Of a stretch of DNA of 64,000 nucleotides, positions 38,221 to 48,083 are shown in pieces. This DNA comes from Sinohyriopsis cumingii (Eukaryota > Mollusca > Bivalvia > Unionida > Unionidae). The stretch's first letter is position 1, and each line of letters begins with the position of its first letter. Position numbers and translations under genes: made by a program. The notes beneath the pieces were generated by a model. That model was not told where the DNA came from, did not search any database, and saw only the letters and a program-made list of their open reading frames with translations. Location: positions 164,542,130 to 164,606,129 of the forward strand of contig CM068824.1 in NCBI GenBank assembly GCA_028554795.2. Reading direction: 5' to 3'.

Positions 38221-38235
38221 GATATAATAATATTT

Positions 38236-38743
38236 ATGGATTTATATTGTGTGAAATGCCGCTCGCGCACTTCAACGACAGACCTAACTGAAATTACAAC
38301 ACGCAATAACAGATCGGCAATGACAGGCACGTGCGTAATTTGTGGAACAATCAAGTTTAGATTTATTGAAAAAAAAAGATACACGGCGGTGATATCGCAG
38401 CGAGTTTAACGTCGTTGCCTGGTCTTCCCTGGGCAAGATATCCTGGAGAAAAACATCTACCTGGATATAATTACTGTGGTCCTGGTACACGATTAGATCT
38501 TAGACTTAACGGTAATAATAATCCAAATCCAGGTGAAGATCCAGTAAATGCCATCGACGACGCATGTTACGTTCACGATATCGCTTATCGAAGTGGAAAT
38601 TTACAACAAAGACATCTTGCTGATGTAAACTTAATTCACACGTTAAATGCTATTCCTGATAAATCTTTCAAAGAAAAATTAGCCACGTGGTTGATCAAAG
38701 GTCAATGAAAGGTAAATTAATGTTTGGCGCTGGTAATAAATAA
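38236..38743 (+). pseudogene. zinc-ribbon + parvovirus-type phospholipase A2 protein, frame broken
   Basis: The first frame (38236-38409, 57 aa) begins MDLYCVKC and has a second pair CVIC: a C-x2-C ... C-x2-C zinc ribbon. The frame shifts in a run of nine A (38369-38377). The second frame (38370-38708) carries a secreted-type phospholipase A2 core like that of parvovirus VP1: the Ca-binding YCGPG loop, and DDACYVHDIAY with the catalytic His-Asp. It lacks its own ATG, which supports a single fused gene. A likely third piece, ending MFGAGNK before TAA at 38741, lies in another frame from 38705. In parvoviruses this enzyme helps the particle leave endosomes; the same role here is inference. Confidence 0.82.
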
Positions 38744-38744
38744 C

Positions 38745-39695
38745 ATGGAGGCAATTTATTATTCTCCACGAGGATTTTGGCGAGGAAAATCAGCAATTAG
38801 CAAACTCGCTAAGGCCGCTAAAGTAAAAATTCCTGTAGCAGAATCTTGGTTATCAAAACAAGCTGTTTGGCAAATTTATCTTCCTCCGCCTAAAAAGATC
38901 GAACACGCACATTTTGACGTTAGTGTACCTAATGAGGTTCATCAGGCCGATATAATGCTTCTTCCTCATGACGTCGTTGACGGTAAAACATACAAATATG
39001 TACTGACAGTTGTTGATATTGCTAGTAGATATAAAGAAGCAGAGCCATTAACGACTAAAACGTCTAATGAAATCGCAAACGCATTTAGCAGAATTTATCA
39101 AGGACCACTAACCTGGCCAAATTTACTTCAGGTTGATCCAGGTAGGGAATTTCTCGGTAAAGTATCATTACTGATGAAGAAAAATAACACAAATATACGG
39201 CGTGGGCGCATAGGAATTCACCGAGATCAGGCAATTGTTGAGCGATTTAATAAAACACTAGCTGAGCGATTATTTGGATATTAATATGCGAGAGAATTTA
39301 TCTCTGATGAGCGATCTCAGGAGTGGGCAACAAGATTACCTGAAGTAATTAATACAATAAATAACGAAATAACACGAACAATAAAGATGAAACCAGCAAT
39401 TGCAATTACAAAAACAAATATACCAATAATAAGGCGCGATTTTTCAACTAGGCCGGTATTAGGTAGTATCATCGTTAGGTATTTATACAAACCTGGCGCG
39501 GCTGAGGGCGGCTGAAAAAGAGCAACTGATCCTATTTGGAGTGTAACTTTACATAAAATATCTACCGTGACAAGATCAACTGGAAGGCCGGCAGTTTATA
39601 TTCTTGATTCGTTAGCTCATCAACGTGGATTTACTCGCGAAGAATTACAGGTAATTCCACATGATACTCAATTACCTCCTAAATCACTTAGATAA
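38745..39695 (+). pseudogene. Polinton DDE integrase (rve type), two in-frame stops
   Basis: Retrovirus-like integrase that would insert the element. From ATG 38745 the first 179 codons are open and hold the catalytic triad: D69 (HQADIM), D131 (LQVDPGREF) and E166 (AIVERFNKTLAERL), a D-D-34-E spacing. TAA at 39282-39284 and TGA at 39513-39515 interrupt one continuous frame of 316 codons. The part after them has the small C-terminal domain seen in Polinton integrases (VRYLYKPG, DPIWSVTLHKI, FTREELQVIP). Stop at 39693-39695 overlaps the convergent HNH frame end at 39688. The truncated form keeps the triad but loses the C-terminal domain. Confidence 0.9.
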
Positions 39696-39942
39696 CACGT
39701 CTGTTGCTTTCTAAACACGCTAGCGTCACGTTATCTCGTGTATGACCGAGATTATTATTTTTTCTATCAACGGTGAACTGTCGGGGATCATTTTTCTGAT
39801 ATTTCCACGCCATTACACAATTACAAACTGTGCAGTTATTATTCTGTTGTCGTCGAAGCATCATTATAAAATCAACATCAAGGTCGAATTTGTGGTTATT
39901 TTTTTTTATCATATCGACTATAACTATATAATTTTTTCTCAA
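39688..39942 (-). pseudogene. HNH-type nuclease domain at the end of the replicase
   Basis: An 84-codon frame with CTVC, then DRKNNNLGHTRDNV and LACLESN, the layout of an HNH/ββα-metal nuclease. It lacks the second Cys pair of classic forms (CLESN in place of CxxCN). It begins in a +1 frame relative to the helicase, exactly at a run of nine T on the + strand (39899-39907). I therefore read it as the displaced C-terminal domain of the helicase polyprotein rather than a separate gene. A free-standing HNH protein starting at Met 39915 is the alternative. Confidence 0.7.
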
Positions 39943-40915
39943 TTATATTTTCACACGCTTCATCGTTAATTACTGCCGCATCTAGAACAATTCGTCTTAA
40001 CTGAGATAATTTTCTAACTCTAGATACGGCTAAATAAACTAAATTCGACCATTCTATGCGATCGTCGACAATCCAAACTACATTATTAATAGTTAATCCC
40101 TGCGATGAATGTATCGTCATTGCATAACCTAGTTTCCACGGAGATTTTTCTGCATTTAGCGTGTCCTCAACGAGATTAATATCAACAGCAACAATATCAT
40201 TTAACACTAAGTTTCTTTTTTCTCCTGCTGGTATATTAACATCAATATTTTGTCGTCGAGTATCTGCCGGCCAATAACATAACGGCACTGGCAACATCGG
40301 AAATTTTTCACGTTGTAACATAAATAATTCTTGTTGAAGATCATCACGAACTATTTTTCTGCTAGTAACGATTAAATGACCTGGTTGCCATAAATTTAGA
40401 AAATCTTTCATTGACGTTTCATCAATTATTTTTCTCATAACGTCACACTGAATTTTATTTGATTGTAGTCGAATTAATTTTTTAAACTCATTTAACGACT
40501 CATCAGTGGATCTGTAATCGGTATTCATTTCTTCGTAATAATCAACGAAATTCTTTAGCCAGATATGTGGCGATTCACCGTCAATCGGATTTGGTTGTCC
40601 ATGATCACCGCACATCACAACGGTGGTATTTTTCAGCGATAACCAATCTAGAAATAATTTTAGCACATCTAAATTTATTGTGCAAGCTTCATCAACAATT
40701 ATAACTCTAGTGATATATTTTTCACCCATCCTTAGGGAATTCCACGTGCCGACGCTGTATTTGAAATAGCTGTGATAAGTACAAGAATTAACGCCGCGTT
40801 GTTTCATTTCCTTCGCTAATCTGTGTGTTGGCGTTAACACAATCGAATCTGAATTTGCAAATAATTTTATTACTCGAGTAGTTTTTCCACTACCGCCAGG
40901 TCCATTCAAGTACAC
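39896..40915 (-). pseudogene. SF1 (Pif1/RecD-like) DNA helicase part of the replicase
   Basis: A 339-codon open frame with superfamily 1 helicase motifs: Walker A GPGGSGKTT (residues 5-13), Walker B VIIVDEA (71-77), motif III GDHGQ (103-107), TIHSSQGLT (267-275) and motif VI VYLAVSRVR (293-301). The first codon is GTG inside a longer frame that continues upstream to about 41160 and includes polymerase motif C, so helicase and polymerase are one polypeptide. Canonical Polintons use a protein-primed PolB and are not, to my knowledge, described with a fused SF1 helicase. The frame ends at the homopolymer near 39899. Confidence 0.85.
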
Positions 40916-42919
40916 AAATTTATGTCGTGAAATCGGATCGTGTACAGATATCGCTGAGGAAATTTCTGGTAAATTGTTGCGGTGATATTCATCACAATCT
41001 TCAATGTCGGCGGATTCACAATAACTAAGAATATCTTCGTTTTTTATTCTCCAGGTGCCCCAAGAACCATCACCGGTTAGATTTTCTAGCCGCGGTAAGT
41101 ATTTAACATCGATGTAAAATGAATCTGTAGCTACTCTTACTGCGAGATCGGGAAATTTATCATCGAAAGTAAATTAATACTCACATATGCTAGCATTGAC
41201 GATCTTAAATGAGTATACTGCAGTGATTCTCTGTCAAGATAACTAACTACGGTACCTAATTTTGCTCCGTCAACGTAAATATTTTCTCTGTTACAAAAAA
41301 TACCTTTTGACGCAGTATCGGCGATTATAAAATCTAATTCAGCATCGTCCATAAATAACCTAGAATGATGTAGTTTACAATCATAAGAACCGCCCTGAGT
41401 AAATTTACCAATTATTTTTCTACCTAAATCTTTAGCGGTTTTTTCATCAAGATCTGTTGGCAACCAAACATCAGTTTGTTTCTTATACGAAATAATTGCT
41501 TCACTGACTGTCAGCGACGTTGACATTGCTGAATCTAGCATATACTGCAGCAGCGCTATGTGAACCCAACGTTGTTGAGAAAAATGTCTACCAACCAAAC
41601 GTAAGAGATTTTATGTAAATTTTCAGCAAACTCAAATGATACAACGCAGCAAATCCGGTTAGGGGAAAATCTGGTAACGGTCCGTTAATTGCAACTCGAG
41701 TCATTTCACTGGTGGGATGACCAAATTTACTAAAATATTTAGCGCACGCACCTAATCCTAGAAAACTTCCAGGATAACACGCGGCCATGTCAATAGATAT
41801 CATGTTCATGTAATCATATTTAGTATTCCATAATCCGCCGTGACCATATTCGACGCAACTACATTGAACATCTTCGAGAAACTCACTCCGCGTTGGCTTC
41901 CAAAGATTTTTCTCTCTAGTGGCGTGCGCGGCGACAGATGGAACAGTAAAACAGTTAACTAATAACTGTTCAGGATTTACCGAGTATTTATTTGCTAACT
42001 CACTCATCAAGTCATGTAAAGATTTATTTCTGTAAACATCACCGTTGGGCCGCACAAACTGATCATATTTATCTTCGCTGCTAAATAACCAAACCGATAC
42101 CAGATCTGATTTACTTATTTCACGAATAAATTTAAACATATTTTCCGTAGAATTATTTTCCGAATAAAACTTAACAACTCGATCTCGAGGAAATATTGTT
42201 ACCGCAGAGGTCCACGCGTGAGAATTATGATCAATAATTTCTATTGATGCTCCTCGAGATTTATACGCGGACGAGTAAAGAATTTCTCCCAATAACGTCT
42301 TTACTGATATAGGAAATTTTAATTTACGTGATAACGTGGCTACGTCAGTTATTGACGCACCATCAACAACAGATTTTGCCCAAGTATTTATCTTTGTTAA
42401 TCTTAACTGAGTTAATCCAGATCCATGTTTTGCGTTTTTCAAATGCTCTACTACATGCTCAGCTACACAATTTATCACCGAAGAGACTTTCATCGAAGAT
42501 AAATTTTTAATATCTGGTTTGTTATTTAGCAGGTAAATTCCATAAACAACCGCACTTACCGGGTAAGATCTAGCTTAGTACGGTTTATCTATACCTGATA
42601 ATAATCCAGGTCGGCTACTTGCAGACAAAATAACATTTTTTTTACCTCCAATAACAGGATCTCGTTTGTCACGAATAACCCACACGTCGTTGGGCATTTG
42701 CGCGATAAATTTTATTCCAAATATAAACTGCTCATCTCGATGATAAGTTCGAATATAATCAATTATTTTCTTGGCTCGCTCGTCTGTCATTGTACCATCG
42801 GCGAAATTAGTTTTCCAAGTTGACCATACATGAACCGCTCCATCGTCGAAAAACTCTTTCTTAGCTCGATCAGCGTCAGGTATATCATATTCAGCCTCAT
42901 CAAGGTCAAATAATTTCAT
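40916..42919 (-). pseudogene. divergent family-B-like DNA polymerase part of the replicase, broken
   Basis: Starts at ATG 42919. Pieces: 42919-42578, an in-frame TAA at 42575-42577, continuing in the same frame to 41588; then a +1 shift near 41590; frame 41598-41137; then a shift near 41160 back to the helicase frame. Motif A is ISIDMAACYPGS (compare SxDxxSLYP), a glycine-rich GKFTQGGS may stand for motif B, HLRSSMLAY precedes motif C, and motif C is RVATDSFYI (compare DTDS). I do not recognise a 3'-5' exonuclease. It would copy the element's DNA. Motif spacing is unusual for PolB and the assignment rests on motifs A and C. Confidence 0.72.
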
Positions 42920-42950
42920 TGTTATATTTTAAACAAATATCTAAATAATA

Positions 42951-43250
42951 ATGAATAGTTGCAAATGGATACTAGTCGGTTCGCTAATTTGCTGCAGTAA
43001 GTCGTGTAAACGCGAATTTTGCGGCTTGCATATGCAAGCTGTTCACGGTGGTAGTTTAGGACCACAAAGTTGCATAAAATGCGATGTTGGAGTTCGAGGA
43101 AAAACTCGTTTATGTTTATGCTGCGGTGGGAAACGCTATCGAGAGTTAAAGCGACATTATAACAAAAAAACTAACCCTAACGATAGAATTATCAAATGTG
43201 AAGAAGATTATCTTAATAGATTTCAAACAAATAATGATTTAAACAAATAA
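42951..43250 (+). CDS. Cys-rich small zinc-binding protein
   Basis: An intact 99-residue ORF, divergent from the polymerase gene with 31 bp between the two ATGs. It has at least four Cys pairs or clusters: ICCSKSCKREFCGLH, SCIKCDVGVRGKTRLCLCCGG. These look like tandem zinc ribbons or knuckles, with a basic tail. I recall similar 'G-GPxxCxxCxVG-RxKTxLCxxCGG' proteins beside such polymerases in other invertebrate genomes. Function unknown; DNA binding is a reasonable guess. It ends 10 bp before the HNH gene. Confidence 0.7.
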   Translation: MNSCKWILVGSLICCSKSCKREFCGLHMQAVHGGSLGPQSCIKCDVGVRGKTRLCLCCGGKRYRELKRHYNKKTNPNDRIIKCEEDYLNRFQTNNDLNK

Positions 43251-43260
43251 TAATTAGTAT

Positions 43261-43773
43261 GTGAATCCAATATTCAGGAGTCATCCAATTATTGATAACT
43301 AAGAGGCATCCTGCGACGGCGTTGTCAGAAACTGCAAATCAAAAAATACAGTTGGTAGTGTCAGTAATTCTGATTATCTTCATTTTACCGTCAATACTGA
43401 AAAGAAAAATTATTTCAACCACAGATTCGTTTATGAGTGTTTTCACGGGCCAATAAAAAACAGTCTTGTGATCGACCATATTGACGGAGATAAATTGAAT
43501 AATAAGTTACAAAATCTTCAGGCGGTTACTCCTAGCGAAAATTCCTCACGTGGTAACGCCGGTAGATGTTCAAAAACTCATAGGGCAGTCAAATCAGTTA
43601 ACATGGAAACCAACGAAGAGATGGTATTTGCATCGATGTATTCTGTTGGTAAATATTTTGGTATTCATCCATCTTCAGTGCAACGTGTTGCAGAGAGAAT
43701 AACTAATTCGGGGTTTTCGTACAAGTTTGGACCATGGATCGAATTTTCTTATATTCCACTGATATTAAATTAA
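43261..43773 (+). pseudogene. homing-type HNH endonuclease (HNH_3 + HTH), in-frame stop
   Basis: One frame from GTG 43261, broken by TAA at 43300-43302. It reads CDGVVRN, then NHRFVYECFHG, then VIDHIDGDKLNNKLQNLQAV, the HNH_3 homing nuclease motif (His-Asp near the start, Asn-Asn-...-Asn-Leu). A C-terminal helix-turn-helix stretch (MYSVGKYFGIHPSSVQRVAE) resembles NUMOD1-type DNA-binding modules. Such nucleases spread selfishly in viruses and introns. There is no sign of an intron around it, so it is a free-standing passenger gene. Confidence 0.82.
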
Positions 43774-43840
43774 TATTACTTCAGAAATAACAATTTTACA
43801 ATAACATTTTTTTTTACTTAAATAAATAACATTTAGAAAT

Positions 43841-44207
43841 ATAGTGTTTCTAATAATTAATGAGGAAAATATCAGCAATATAATTGACGCAATCGAAGAA
43901 TTAAAAAATAAAAAAATAAAATTATCTCCAGATCTAGATACTGATAAAATCATATCTGATTTTGAAATACTTGCACAAAAAAAAACTCGAATGCAGATAC
44001 GTTGTGCCATCTGAGTATAAATTTATAAAGACAATTCAATCAGCGATGTATCAGTCGCTGGCATCTGTCAATGAAATACAGATTAGGGAATTTGTTGCGC
44101 TGTCCACATCCATCGAAAAGATTAGATTGTTGGAATTATCTGACGAATATGAATCGAAAAAAGTAATTAATACTCGCGCTAGGCAATTAAAAAAAAATAG
44201 TAAGTGA
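43841..44207 (+). pseudogene. unknown Polinton gene, frame broken at A9
   Basis: Two overlapping frames. The first (to about 44014) reads NEENISNIIDAIEELKNKK and DTDKIISDFEILAQKK; the second (to 44207) reads VVPSEYKFIKTIQSAMYQSL and ends in KK-rich text. They meet in nine A (43977-43985). Together they would encode an acidic-then-basic, mostly helical protein of about 115 residues. No ATG is in frame at the start. No family recognised. Confidence 0.5.
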
Positions 44208-45006
44208 AGTTTCTGAGAATTAATTTATTATTTTACTGAAAATATTTGTTTTTTACTGAGAATTTTGTTTTTTTAACAAAATTACTAAAATTTCTTAATT
44301 TTGACTGGTAAATACCCCTAAAAAACAAAAAAAAACCCAATAAATTTCTGATTATTTTACGGAATTTTACAAAATTACTAAAATTTCTTAATTTTGACTG
44401 GTAAATACCCCTAAAAAAACAATAATTACTTAATTTTGATAATTATTTCTTAATTTTGACAATTATTTCTTAATTTATTCATTTTACTGAAAATTAATTT
44501 ATTTTACTCAGAATTCATTTATTTTACTGAAAATATTTGTTTTTTTAATAAAATTACTAAAATTTCTTAATTGTGACTGGTAAATACCCCTGAAAAACAA
44601 TGAATTTCTGATTATTTTACGGAATTTCACAAAATTACTAAACTTTCTTAATTTTGACTGGTAAATACCCCTAAAAAACAATAAATTTCTGATTATTTTA
44701 CGGAATTTCACAAAATTTCTCAATTTTGATAATTATTTCTTAATTTACTTATTTACTGAAAATATTTGTTTTTTTAACAAAATTGTACAAAATACTTAAT
44801 TTTGACTACCAACTACCCCTAAAAAACAATAAATTTCTGATTATTTTACGGAATTTCACAAAATTACTAAAATTTCTTAATTTTGACTACCAACTACCCC
44901 ATCAAAAACAACAAATTTCCGCTGAGAATTAAAAAAAAATCATTTTTTTGTTAAATTTTGCTGATTTTTATCTATTTTTGTTGTCATTTTTTTACGGCGG
45001 TAAGAA
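44208..45006. promoter_or_regulatory. AT-rich iterated non-coding region between the two gene blocks
   Basis: About 800 bp with almost no G/C, lying where rightward and leftward genes converge. A motif GACTGGTAAATACCCCTA occurs at about 44303, 44396, 44575 and 44656, with a variant GACTACCAACTACCCC at about 44804 and 44885. Between copies recur ATTTCTGATTATTTTACGGA and AAAATTACTAAAATTTCTTA, giving an 80-90 bp period. It could be a replication origin, a terminator/poly(A) region for both blocks, or a structural spacer. The sequence alone does not decide. Confidence 0.6.
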
Positions 45007-46416
45007 TTAAGATCTTACTAACAAATTAATACTTAACGTTTCGCCGCGTAAATCAAGTAAATTCCCGCGCTGATCTGTCAACGAAAAATTAATTCTAGAT
45101 AATAATCGATTATGACATCGCAGATAAAACGGATTTACCGGCTCTTGTATGATTAGATGTCCCGGCGATACGTCAGGGGAAAACGAATAAAGAATAAATC
45201 CCTGTTGAGCTCGCTCTGACACTGACGCGTCCGCGCTGTAACTGCCATCGATGATATCCGCGTGAAGATTAACCGCGACCACCTCCGTTATATTTACGAT
45301 ATCTGGTGAAATATGTCTGCCTAGTCCTTGTGGGTCATTATTATGTCTAAGTATAGACGCTGGTGGTAATTTTTTTCTCCACGCGTCAATTAATTGTGAA
45401 AATAATTCATCAATGGTGTCAGTGACAGATTTTCTTAATTCAGGTACTTTATAACCAGGAAATTTAAAATCTGGCAAGGTTGCCTCGGTCAGCCCATACG
45501 CGGTCATAAATTTTTGTTTATTGCCTGATTTATCATTAATTGTCATTTGAATAAATTTTTGGTTAATTGCTTCCATGGCAAATACAATTGTATTTAACGA
45601 TTTTACGTGTCCGATAATATTGTCACATGAACTTGATACGTTAAAAATACATTCTTGAAATTCCGACCGCAACATGTTCATAAAAAATGCGTACGTTTCG
45701 GTGGTAACACTTCCAAACCATTCAACAACATTATTAAAACTAAAATCATATTTATATATCTGCACAAATGACTAGGTCATATCATCTTTTTTTCTGAAAA
45801 TAAATTCAAGTTTGTATTCAGGTGATTTATAATAATGTATTATTATGTTTTGATCACCAAATTTTCTTAATACAGTAGTAGTGCCAATATAATGTTCGTT
45901 TGTGACATAATCAGATTTTTTAGGTTCTGGTGGCGCTGGTGGATGAACCGGCACAATTTTAGGCCAACCTAGCACGGTTCTGATCGTGGATTGATAAATA
46001 TCAACGGCGTACGGTGATTTTACCTCGATGATTGAAGTTAATGTCGGTTCGTGAACAGATATTTTTATTCCAGGTTCGGCGTCACCAGTTATATTTGTTA
46101 TTCTATAAATAAGTTCATCATTAATCTGTTCGATCTCATAACTACCAGATGGTAATCCAACAACGGTCCAGTCATGTGTTCCATCGGCGCGATTTTTATT
46201 AGCAAAAACAAGCGAATTATTTGACAATAAACTACCAAATGATTTTGATCTAATATTGGGCCAGCTATGATAGACTCGTAATTGTGATAACGCAATTTCG
46301 CCAACGGGAATTGCTGTTGGAAAATTAATGCTAAATTCTGGCTTAGTTGCACTTACCGATATCATCGTTGTTACTAACAGCGTTGTGTTTGTCACAATCT
46401 GCTGTAACTCCGACAT
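45007..46416 (-). pseudogene. penton-like minor capsid protein, split by in-frame TAG
   Basis: Two ORFs (46416-45775 and 45771-45007) share one frame, separated only by TAG at 45772-45774; together 469 codons. The first part has VGEIALSQLRVYHSWPNI and VVGLPSGSYEIEQINDELIY. The second ends RINFSLTDQRGNLLDLRGET. Both halves resemble one protein type common in Polinton/adintovirus structural blocks, probably the penton or a jelly-roll minor capsid protein. The second ORF has no ATG near its 5' end, which supports a single gene. Assignment to penton is inference from position and fold-like features. Confidence 0.65.
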
Positions 46417-46868
46417 TATTAATATCTGCGTGTTTAATATCGATGGTTGAGTAAATTTTTATCATTGATGAGAATTCAAAATCAGATATACTTCCGTCGT
46501 TGAGACTTTCAGAGAGCAACGATGATAATTTTGAGTACGCGGCTGCCACCACGTTTAATTTATTCACGTACGAGGATACTTTCTCGCTTGTACACGAAGA
46601 TATTTGTTTTTGCAATAATATTAAGAACGCCAGCGATCGTCGTAGACGCAGAAACAACAATAGTTACAACGACGGGTGCCATCATTGTTACCGTGGATAA
46701 TATTATTCCAGCACCGGCAACCGCCGCAGATACCGAGTAAACAATTACGTCGATGGCAACTAATCTTCGTTGATATTTTTTTACTTTTGCCGTGTATGTG
46801 TCTATGATGAGTTTTAACAAATCTTGCCATGAGCTCGCTTGATTATATCTGTACTCGGATGCGGTCAT
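46343..46868 (-). pseudogene. hydrophobic structural protein, frame broken
   Basis: Starts ATG 46868. The first frame has an amphipathic N-terminus (QDLLKLIIDTYTAKVKK) and two membrane-like segments (IVYSVSAAVAGAGIIL, VVVTIVVSASTTIAGVLNII). A +1 shift near 46605 leads to the second frame (to 46343) with EKVSSYVNKLNVVAAAYSKL and ISDFEFSSMIKIYS. I recall similar small membrane-segment proteins in Polinton gene blocks of cnidarians. It may be an internal membrane-active virion component. The start lies 4 bp from the end of the upstream gene, and the tail overlaps the penton-like start by 74 bp. Confidence 0.6.
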
Positions 46869-46871
46869 TTA

Positions 46872-47427
46872 TTAATTTCCTGTCCAACTAAATGATGAGG
46901 GTATTTCAGCGATAAATTCTATGCACCACCAGTAATCTGTCGGCGCTGTTGTAACTCTATCTGGTGGGTCTAACTCAAATGTTTCTTCGGAATCCTTATC
47001 TAGTGGGAGATTTAAAAATCCAAGAAATCTATCGCTGATGTGTCTCCATTTATATTTTTTAGCTATTATTCTGAATCTCACCTTGGATAAAATATATAGT
47101 TGATACAAGCCGGTAACCGGCGCCGTGTACGAAAAACTGCTGTTTTCTGGTGTCCATGTTGCTAATCCTGACGTCGTCGTAAATGTTAAATTTATAAATT
47201 GATTTGGTACCACTGTTGGTGGAAATTTAATAAAACTACTTTTGGCAATAATTCCAGGAATTAACGCGCTAGTTCCCTCAAATAAATCAACAGTGGTGCT
47301 AACACCGGTAATTTTTGTGTTAATTTCAGATATTTTTTTATTTACTTCGGCGGCAATTTCGTTAATTTTTCTAACATCATTTTGTAAACTAGTAAAATCA
47401 TTCACGTGAGCGTCATACTCGACTCAT
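46872..47427 (-). pseudogene. coiled-coil + knob-like (fibre/spike candidate) protein
   Basis: The long frame (47405-46872, GTG first codon) has an N-terminal heptad-like segment (VRKINEIAAEVNKKISEI) and a β-rich domain with FINLTFTTTSGLATWT, then FSYTAPVTGLYQLYILSKV, resembling C1q/TNF-type trimeric heads. A coiled coil followed by such a head is typical of attachment spikes; this role is inference. The true start is probably ATG 47427, which overlaps the upstream stop as ATGA and reads M-S-R-V before a one-base loss near 47415. Confidence 0.6.
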
Positions 47428-47623
47428 TTTATCACGTCAGCTAATTTGATATTACTTGTTCGTAATTTTCCGTGTATATCTTGAAAAATAACAACCTCGT
47501 CGGGATCTATTCCTGATATTGCTAGTAAATTATTAAGATCGTTTTTTGTTGCATATTTAGATAAATCAATATCGGCTGGTGTTTTGTTCTTCTTGACACT
47601 GATCTTCCATAAATGTCAACCAT
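47424..47623 (-). pseudogene. small Polinton protein of about 65 aa, frameshifted
   Basis: ATG at 47623 overlaps the protease stop (TAATG). It reads MVDIYGRSVS, shifts frame near 47595, then continues DIDLSKYATKNDLNNLLAI and DEVVIFQDIHGKLRTSNI to TGA at 47424-47426. Short proteins starting MVDIxGRSV occur at this place in related elements as far as I recall. Function unknown. Too short for ordinary gene calling. Confidence 0.6.
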
Positions 47624-48039
47624 TATGTGAAATCCTTTGGATTTAATTTATCAGATGTATATCTAAATACAGTTTTGTGGTATGGATTAATTGTTTTTGA
47701 AATTTCATCAAGAACATTAATTGATTCGTGGCCGCATATCAGTGGATCAGTTAGCGTTTGTGTTGGTAGCGTTGAATACCAAACTGGAGTTTTTAACTGC
47801 GCTACATTATTAAGGAACTCCTTTGGTGGCGCCAACACGTATGAGTCAAAGTAAATAATTTCACGTGGATTTATCGCGTAGGCAACCCAATGTGTTCCTG
47901 GACCGGTACTTAAGTCGAGATTTATTATTCCTGTCTCGATGGAATTTGGTCCCGCCAGCAACTGATCTCGCATAAATACGCCTCTAAAGAATTTTATTTT
48001 TTTATTTTTAACTTAGTTAGATAAATCTAAATTCGACAT
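47623..48039 (-). pseudogene. adenain-like cysteine protease (C5/Ulp1 type)
   Basis: Maturation protease that should cleave capsid proteins. From Met 47973 (116 aa): GTHWVAY with catalytic His28, YFDSY with Asp43, and CGHES with nucleophile Cys80; a Gln upstream (TQTLTD) may form the oxyanion hole. The frame extends upstream to ATG 48039 through FFRGVFMRD, the usual N-terminus, but TAA at 48013-48015 (codon 9) interrupts it. Initiation at 47973 could still give a product lacking about 20 residues. The stop overlaps the next start. Confidence 0.85.
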
Positions 48040-48083
48040 CGGTGTTATCGTTGCAGCATTGCTAATCTTAGACCGCGGCCGTG

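Noticed and set aside
47627..47854. Plus-strand ORF opposite the protease
   Set aside because: Shadow frame; the minus strand has the catalytic His, Asp and Cys motifs.
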